DNA from: Lachnospiraceae bacterium
GTDB lineage: Bacteria > Bacillota_A > Clostridia > Lachnospirales > Lachnospiraceae
DNA length: 11,901 nt
Assembly: GCA_017620345.1 (NCBI GenBank)
Contig: JAFZQP010000073.1
Span: forward strand, 1-11,901
Direction of reading: 5' to 3'
Part shown: piece by piece, positions 7,646-11,901 of the stretch
Position numbering within the stretch: the stretch's first letter is position 1
Layout of the letters: the number at the start of each line of letters is the position of its first letter
Translations under genes and position numbers: made by a program
Notes under the pieces: generated by a model
What the model saw: the letters and a program-made list of their open reading frames with translations, nothing else
Told to the model about the DNA's origin: nothing
The model's database searches: none

Positions 7646-9115
7646 ATGAAGATATTTGACAGGATACGTTCAAAACCGCAAAAAGTAAAACCCGGGAGGA
7701 GACATATCGATTCCAATCGTGAGATAGGGGTCATAACTTATCTGTTCCTCTTCCTGTTCCTTGCCATGCTGACGTATCTCGGATATTATACACAGGTTAA
7801 GGCGGGAACTGTGATAAACAGTACATACAATAAGCGCCAGACTCTTCTTGAATCCAGGGTGATAAGAGGAAATATCCTGTCAAGAGACGGTGATGTCCTT
7901 GCTACGACACAGTCAGATGATGACGGCGGTTATTACAGGAGCTATCCTTACAGGAATACGTTTGCGCATATAGTAGGTTATTCGACACACGGAGTGCTTG
8001 GCATAGAGAGCATGGAAAACTATACACTTCTTACGTGTGACGGTAATATCGTTGACAGGATATCCAATGATCTTGCGGGCAGGAAAAATCACGGGGATAA
8101 CGTTATAACAACACTTGATACAAGGATGCAGGAAGCGGCTTATGATGCCATGGATGACAGAAAAGGTGCTGTTGTTGCGATGAACGTTAAGACAGGAGAG
8201 ATCCTGTGCGTAGTGTCAAAGCCTGATTTTGACCCGAATGAGGTGATCGGAAGATGGGATGTTCTTGACAATGACACTGAGAACAGTCCGCTCCTTAACA
8301 GGGCATTTCTCGGATCATACCCTCCGGGTTCCACGTTTAAGATCGTCACGGCACTTGAATATCTCAAGGAACATGATGGGAATGTGTCCGACTACGGTTT
8401 TGAATGCAAGGGCAGTTTTGAATACAAGGGTTCGGTCATTAACTGTTTTAATGAGCAGAGTCACGGATGGGTCAATTTCGATGACAGTTTTGCCAAGTCA
8501 TGCAATTCATCCTTTGCAAATATTTCTTCAACACTTGATAAAAAGAAGTTCGGAGATACTTTGTCAGAACTTATGTTTAATAAAGAACTGCCGTTACCTT
8601 TCAAGTATTCCAAAGCGTATTCGGATATCGGCAGGGATTCATCAACAGATGACCTTCTGCAGACGGGTATCGGTCAGGGCAGAACACTTATAAGTCCGGT
8701 TCATCTGCTTATGATAACGTCTGCTATCGCAAATAACGGTGTTTTGATGAAACCTTACGTCATATCTGAGATACAGAATACAAACGGAGGTGTTATCAGG
8801 AGAACAAGACAGAGAGAATACGGACAGATAATAGATCCGGATCATTCGGAGAGCCTGCGCAAGATGATGCGTTAGGTCATTGTAAACGGTACGGGCAGGA
8901 GAGCGTTCGATACGGAAGGGTACGACATAGCGGGCAAGACAGGTTCTGCCGAGTATTCATCGAACAAATCGCTGTCACATGCATGGTTTACGGGATATGC
9001 AGGGGTTACAGAGCCTGAGATCGCGATCACCGTCATAGTTGAAGGCGGAGGTTCAGGTGGAGCCGTAGCGGTTCCGATAGCCAAAAGAGTGTTTGACGCT
9101 TATTATAACAAATGA
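7646..9115 (+). pseudogene. Penicillin-binding transpeptidase (class B PBP) interrupted by an in-frame TAG
   Basis: Encodes a PbpA/FtsI-like D,D-transpeptidase that cross-links peptidoglycan, partner of the SEDS protein upstream. One membrane helix (about residues 28-48) anchors an extracytoplasmic part. RGNILSRDGDVLA (74-86) is the conserved N-terminal block. The transpeptidase domain shows STFK (S229 nucleophile to K232) and SCN (285-287). Codon 410 (8873-8875) is TAG. The same frame then continues for 79 codons with VNGTG (413-417), the third catalytic motif KTGS (431-434), HAWFTGYA and a normal TGA at 9113-9115. A product stopping at residue 409 lacks KTG and should not be catalytically active. 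The intact protein would be 489 residues, close to the usual size of small PbpA proteins. There is no frameshift, only one stop. The start at 7646 is preferred; an open frame reaching back to 7598 overlaps ftsW. Natural nonsense mutation, read-through or sequence error cannot be told apart here. Confidence 0.85.
8873..8875 (+). other. Internal amber codon in the PBP gene
   Basis: TAG lies between CGT (Arg409) and GTC (Val411). Related PBPs commonly read 'MMREVV..GTG' here, so the ancestral codon may have been GAG (Glu), one G-to-T change away (inference from general family pattern). The next base is G and no CARYYA-type leaky context follows. Confidence 0.9.
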
Positions 9116-9130
9116 TATCATTGTCATAAT

Positions 9131-9137
9131 AAAAGGA
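9131..9137 (+). promoter_or_regulatory. Ribosome binding site of the NUDIX gene
   Basis: AAAAGGA ends nine bases before the ATG at 9147 and supports that start rather than an in-frame ATG at 9093 that would overlap the PBP end. Confidence 0.65.
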
Positions 9138-9146
9138 CATCAACGA

Positions 9147-9584
9147 ATGATAGAAGCTGTCAGTTGCGGAGGACTTGTGATACACAGGGGCAAGATCCTT
9201 CTGCTGTACAAAAACTACAATAATAAATATGAAGGCTGGGTATTGCCGAAAGGAACGGTAGAGTCAGGAGAATCTCACGAAGCTACCGCGCTTAGAGAAG
9301 TGCGTGAAGAATCCGGCGCTGTTGCAGAGATAGTCGAGTATATCGACAGGACTCTGTATTCTTTTGTGGTCCCGGAGGATACGGTATCCAAGGAAGTACA
9401 CTGGTACCTTATGAGATCGGACAGTTATGAATCCACACCGCAGTACGAAGAATATTTCAGGGACAGCGGTTACTATAAATATCACGAGGCATATCACCTG
9501 CTGAAATTTGATAACGAACGTTATATCCTTGAAAAAGGATATGCCATATATAAGCGCCTTCGTCGTGAACACAAATGGGATTGA
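9147..9584 (+). CDS. NUDIX hydrolase
   Basis: Hydrolyses a nucleoside diphosphate linked to another moiety, cutting within the pyrophosphate; the substrate cannot be read from sequence. The 145-residue protein is a single NUDIX domain. The complete box G-x5-E-x7-REUxEExGU is at residues 36-58 (GTVESGE at 36-42, REVREESGA at 50-58), with the metal-binding glutamates present. GWVLPKG (30-36) just before the box resembles diadenosine polyphosphate hydrolases and other bacterial MutT-like housecleaning enzymes. The shorter start at 9147 gives a normal beginning to the beta-strand (EAVSCGGLVI). It lies 31 bases after the PBP stop and is probably the last gene of the U32-SEDS-PBP run. It converges with the HD-GYP gene, with only three bases between the two stop codons. 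Confidence 0.9.
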   Translation: MIEAVSCGGLVIHRGKILLLYKNYNNKYEGWVLPKGTVESGESHEATALREVREESGAVAEIVEYIDRTLYSFVVPEDTVSKEVHWYLMRSDSYESTPQYEEYFRDSGYYKYHEAYHLLKFDNERYILEKGYAIYKRLRREHKWD

Positions 9585-9587
9585 CCA

Positions 9588-10649
9588 TCAGACCAGTGAT
9601 TTTATCGACAGGTTCTTCTGTGTAGCCAGATCTATGTATTTTCCGTCATCGGTTTTGACCATCGGACGAGAGTATTTATGCTTGTTGATAAGAACGACCA
9701 CACAGATCGTTCCGTCATTGAGCTGAACTTCCTTACCGATGTATTCTTCGACCATTCTCTCGAGAAAAGTCATATAACATCCCGTATCGTACTTGCCGAA
9801 TCCGTCTCTTTCGAATATCTCGATGACTGTAAAAGGGCAGAGGGGAGCTCTGTATGATCTGTAACTCGTCATTGCCTCATAACTGTCAAGTATAGCCGTT
9901 ATCTTGGCAAACTGATCGATCTGCTCATCAACAAGTCCCTGAGGATAACCGGTACCGTCGATCCTTTCGTGATGCATAAGTGCAGCCATTTTGATACGCT
10001 CATCAATGTCAAAGGACTGGAGCATCTGAAAACCCTTGGTAGTATGGGATTTCATAAGAGAGAATTCCTCATCGGTAAGGCTTCCCTGTTTGAGCAGTAT
10101 TTCGCTTGGTATCTTGAACTTTCCTATATCATAGTAAAATCCGCATAATACAAGAGCCTTCTGGTCCTCTTCATCAAGGCGGAACCATTTGGCGGTATAA
10201 TTGCATATAAGAGCAACATTGATCGAATGAGTGTACAGAAAATCAACCTCAGCAGTTTCAAGTACCGACAGCATATCAAGTATAGTGATCTTGCTGTGCC
10301 TGAAAGGTGAAGTGATCTCATCGATTATGTGGAATAATCTGTCGGAATCAATGGGTACTCTTGATTTGAGAAAAGTATCCATCATATCTTTAAATTCAAA
10401 GAAATTTTTGGAATAGATCTCAAAGAACTGTTTGAATGTCTTGCTTACTTTGATCTTCTCAAAATATGTAGTCTCAAAATCCTCCGGTTCCTTGATGTTA
10501 ACGCAGGAGATCTTGGCTATATTGAGCTTTTGAATGAGAAATTTATCCAAAGATGTGTTTTTCTTGATTATGACATTCCCCTTATGATCAAGTACATCTT
10601 CGGCAACGACAGCTCCCGGTGTTAATGCAATAACAGCTTTCAATTCCAT
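9588..10649 (-). CDS. HD-GYP domain protein with a degenerate HD dyad
   Basis: HD-GYP proteins degrade cyclic di-GMP. The 353-residue protein has an N-terminal region common in clostridial HD-GYP proteins (LTPGAVVAEDVLDHKG, 9-24), an HD-GYP domain (about 130-290) and a small C-terminal beta domain (about 303-345, KEVQLNDGT and RPMVKTDDGKYIDL). It has no membrane segment, so it is cytoplasmic. Present are H141 (HSINVA), K177, H202, H226-H227, D231, the GTGYP motif (232-236) and D255. The central dyad normally written LHDIGK reads YYDIGK (172-177), so the His is Tyr173. This may weaken or abolish metal binding and turn the protein into a c-di-GMP sensor or inactive paralogue (inference). The ATG at 10649 follows GAGAGGAG with a ten-base spacing. 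An upstream in-frame extension to 10703 crosses the promoter and is rejected. Divergent from the unknown 110-residue gene. Confidence 0.88.
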   Translation of the reverse strand: MELKAVIALTPGAVVAEDVLDHKGNVIIKKNTSLDKFLIQKLNIAKISCVNIKEPEDFETTYFEKIKVSKTFKQFFEIYSKNFFEFKDMMDTFLKSRVPIDSDRLFHIIDEITSPFRHSKITILDMLSVLETAEVDFLYTHSINVALICNYTAKWFRLDEEDQKALVLCGFYYDIGKFKIPSEILLKQGSLTDEEFSLMKSHTTKGFQMLQSFDIDERIKMAALMHHERIDGTGYPQGLVDEQIDQFAKITAILDSYEAMTSYRSYRAPLCPFTVIEIFERDGFGKYDTGCYMTFLERMVEEYIGKEVQLNDGTICVVVLINKHKYSRPMVKTDDGKYIDLATQKNLSIKSLV

Positions 10650-10674
10650 AGATATACCACTCCTCTCAACAATC

Positions 10675-10703
10675 AGTATAGAAATCGGATTCTTTATTGT
10701 CAA
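10675..10703 (-). promoter_or_regulatory. Promoter for the HD-GYP gene
   Basis: On the minus strand a perfect TTGACA (10698-10703) is followed after 17 bases by TATACT (10675-10680), a near-consensus vegetative promoter. Transcription would begin near 10668, about 20 bases before the ATG. Confidence 0.8.
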
Positions 10704-10712
10704 TAATATGGA

Positions 10713-10741
10713 TTAACTTTTTTGCTTTTTTTTGATATAAT
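10713..10741 (+). promoter_or_regulatory. Promoter for the 110-residue gene and DUF2953 gene
   Basis: TTAACT (10713-10718), 17 bases, then TATAAT (10736-10741) preceded by TG one base before (extended -10). The spacer is T-rich. The start would be near 10748. Its -35 box lies only nine bases from the -35 of the divergent HD-GYP promoter. Confidence 0.7.
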
Positions 10742-10759
10742 CAATAGAGTTTTTTGCGC

Positions 10760-10764
10760 AGGAG
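10760..10764 (+). promoter_or_regulatory. Ribosome binding site supporting a GTG start
   Basis: AGGAG, six bases before GTG at 10771. It is the best evidence that the following gene begins with GTG; the next in-frame ATG codons are more than 70 bases further in. Confidence 0.75.
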
Positions 10765-10770
10765 TATACA

Positions 10771-11103
10771 GTGGTCCGTTTTGTAGACAAGCCGTTTGTT
10801 TCGGAAAAGATCAGATCGAAGTTATCTGTCATCAAATGGAAGATGGCGTGCGGTATGGGAATGGTGGGAGTTCATTTCATCACACTTGCCGATAATTCAA
10901 AAGACCTGTTTGATATATATCCCGCTGCTGTTTTTAAACAGAAAATATTCAGAAAGAGTGATCGTGTGATCATTGGCGTGGCAGACAGTTATGACAGTGC
11001 AACTCTTCTTATCGAAGAGATGATCGAAGAATGCATGAAAAACTGCGGTAACCTCTCTGATGTTCGCGGTTATTATGAAGGCTTTGTTAAGGAACATTTG
11101 TGA
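10771..11103 (+). CDS. Conserved-looking small protein of unknown function
   Basis: I do not recognise this 110-residue protein. It starts with GTG behind a good AGGAG site and a clear promoter, and its stop overlaps the start of the DUF2953 gene (TGATG), all of which support a real gene. It has no membrane helix or signal peptide, so it is probably cytoplasmic. The composition is mixed alpha/beta: a basic N-terminus (EKIRSKLSVIKWK, 12-24), a glycine-containing hydrophobic stretch (CGMGMVGVHFITL, 27-39), a basic segment (KQKIFRKSDR, 56-65), a likely strand (VIIGVADSYDSA, 66-77) and an acidic amphipathic helix (LLIEEMIEECMKNC, 79-92). Cys residues are at 27, 88 and 92. No catalytic motif is evident. 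The partner gene suggests a spore- or envelope-related role only by association. Confidence 0.72.
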   Translation: MVRFVDKPFVSEKIRSKLSVIKWKMACGMGMVGVHFITLADNSKDLFDIYPAAVFKQKIFRKSDRVIIGVADSYDSATLLIEEMIEECMKNCGNLSDVRGYYEGFVKEHL

Positions 11104-11901
11104 TGGCCGCTGTTTTATTAACCGTACTTAAGATAATAGGGATCGTTCTTTTATGCATCATAGGATTGCTACTCGTTCTGGTTTGTCTCATCCTTTTTGT
11201 TCCGATAAGATACAGGATAGAGGCCGACAGGTCCGATCCCGATATGAGCTTTACAGGCTCGGCCACCGGATCTTTTCTGCTTCATATACTGACAGCCCGG
11301 GCAACTTATGATGAGAAATTTGATTTCTGTATAAAAGTATTCGGTATAAGGATCAAAAAAAGGTCACACAAGGAAGAAACTCCGAAGATCCAAGATGATC
11401 AGCCGGAAGCAAAGGACACCGGGAACTCTGAAGTTACGGAAGAAGATTACTCGATCGACTGGAATAAAACTGATGATCCGGGATCAAAACCTGAACCTGA
11501 ACCCGAACCGGAAAAGTCATCGGACGATCTGTTTGAGAAGATAGAAGCTTTTATCGATAAGCTTGCCGACAGGTACAACGAGTACTCGGATAAATATGAC
11601 AGGATCAGAAAAGAGATCCGTTTCTGGGACAGAATGATCAATGACTGCGGCAACAAAAGGGCAGTCGAACTGATCAAACGCGAAGCGGGTAAACTGCTTA
11701 AGAAAATAGCACCCCGGCGGATAAAAGGATATATACATTTCGGGTCCGATGATCCTGCGACTACGGGGAAGATACTTATGTATCTGTCCATGATATATCC
11801 GGTTTTGCCGAGAAAGCTTATCCTCGATCCTGATTTTGAGGATCCGGAAGTATTCGGATATATTGATATCAAAGGCGGCATCAGGCTGATAGTACCGCTC
11901 G
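11103..11901 (+). CDS. DUF2953 domain membrane protein (partial, runs off the window)
   Basis: An uninterrupted frame of 266 codons continues past the window end. An N-terminal membrane helix (about residues 3-34) is followed by VPIRYRIE (33-40), a feature of DUF2953 proteins such as Bacillus YtfI. A central acidic, low-complexity linker (about 95-145) contains four Pro-Glu pairs at residues 130-137. The C-terminal conserved part has HFGSDDPATTG (212-222) and PDFEDPE (243-249), then a GGIRL segment typical of the domain. In Bacillus and many Clostridia this gene sits beside ytfJ/gerW (spore germination), so a gerW-like gene may lie just beyond this window (inference). The ATG overlaps the preceding stop codon in TGATG, so translation is probably coupled. 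The function of DUF2953 is not established. Confidence 0.83.
   Translation, partial: MAAVLLTVLKIIGIVLLCIIGLLLVLVCLILFVPIRYRIEADRSDPDMSFTGSATGSFLLHILTARATYDEKFDFCIKVFGIRIKKRSHKEETPKIQDDQPEAKDTGNSEVTEEDYSIDWNKTDDPGSKPEPEPEPEKSSDDLFEKIEAFIDKLADRYNEYSDKYDRIRKEIRFWDRMINDCGNKRAVELIKREAGKLLKKIAPRRIKGYIHFGSDDPATTGKILMYLSMIYPVLPRKLILDPDFEDPEVFGYIDIKGGIRLIVPL

Noticed and set aside
8259..8693. Open frame of 144 codons inside the PBP gene
   Set aside because: Another frame of the same strand in a clear PBP coding region, with no start signals; composition is typical of an out-of-frame translation.
8873..8875. TAG read as an amino acid by a recoded genetic code or pyrrolysine
   Set aside because: The Gx transporter gene ends in TAG at 2036-2038, three bases before ruvA and overlapping its ribosome binding context, so TAG is a normal stop here. 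No pyrrolysine genes or structure are visible in the window.
8875..9115. The 3' part of the PBP as a separate gene
   Set aside because: It has no ribosome binding site or suitable start, is only about 79 codons, and continues the PBP domain exactly in frame with KTGS.
11490..11513. Short repeat of Pro-Glu codons as a tandem DNA repeat
   Set aside because: Only four units with differing third bases; it is better described as an acidic linker in the DUF2953 protein.
11447..11881. Open frame of 144 codons on the minus strand
   Set aside because: Antisense to the DUF2953 gene, which shows domain motifs and a coupled start; the product is a low-complexity Ser-rich sequence.
1..11901. Mobile element, phage, CRISPR array, tRNA or rRNA
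   Set aside because: I saw no transposase or integrase motifs, no regularly spaced repeats and no tRNA-like cloverleaf. Gene content is housekeeping throughout. A tRNA or profile search was not possible here.

Overview
This 11.9 kb window looks like ordinary chromosome from a Gram-positive anaerobe of the class Clostridia, most likely Lachnospiraceae (Butyrivibrio-like). The assignment is an inference. It rests on gene content (NusG-domain-II plus Gx transporter pair, ruvAB, zapA followed by a U32 peptidase with a long C-terminal part, SEDS plus small PBP pair, DUF2953), strong AGGAGG-type ribosome binding sites, TATAAT promoters, and frequent ATA and AGG/AGA codons. I see no phage, insertion sequence, CRISPR array, tRNA or rRNA.

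Layout. (1) 8-1102, minus: a membrane diguanylate cyclase (GGEEF) with an inhibitory RxxD site. (2) 1189-3661, plus: a run of a NusG-domain-II protein, a Gx transporter family membrane protein, ruvA and ruvB, with overlaps or gaps of at most 9 bases. (3) 3732-4079: zapA, with its own promoter and a strong C(UUCG)G hairpin terminator. (4) 4138-9584, plus: a tightly packed run of U32 peptidase family protein, FtsW/RodA (SEDS) glycosyltransferase, penicillin-binding transpeptidase and NUDIX hydrolase. (5) 9588-10649, minus: an HD-GYP protein ending 3 bases from the NUDIX gene. (6) From 10771, plus: a 110-residue protein of unknown function overlapping a DUF2953 membrane protein that runs off the window.

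How the genes relate. ZapA and the SEDS/PBP pair serve FtsZ-ring assembly and peptidoglycan synthesis. RuvAB moves Holliday junctions. The GGDEF and HD-GYP proteins at either end would make and break cyclic di-GMP, although nothing shows they act on the same pool or target.

The most notable observation is an in-frame TAG at 8873-8875 in the PBP gene. It separates the SxxK and SxN motifs from the KTGS motif, with reading frame and protein similarity intact on both sides. TAG serves as a normal stop in the Gx transporter gene of the same window, so a recoded genetic code is unlikely. A nonsense mutation or a base-call error is the plain reading. Two other proteins lack a hallmark residue: the HD-GYP protein has YD where the HD dyad should be, and the U32 protein has Ser where a fourth cluster-type Cys is expected. 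I found no convincing new multi-gene system.
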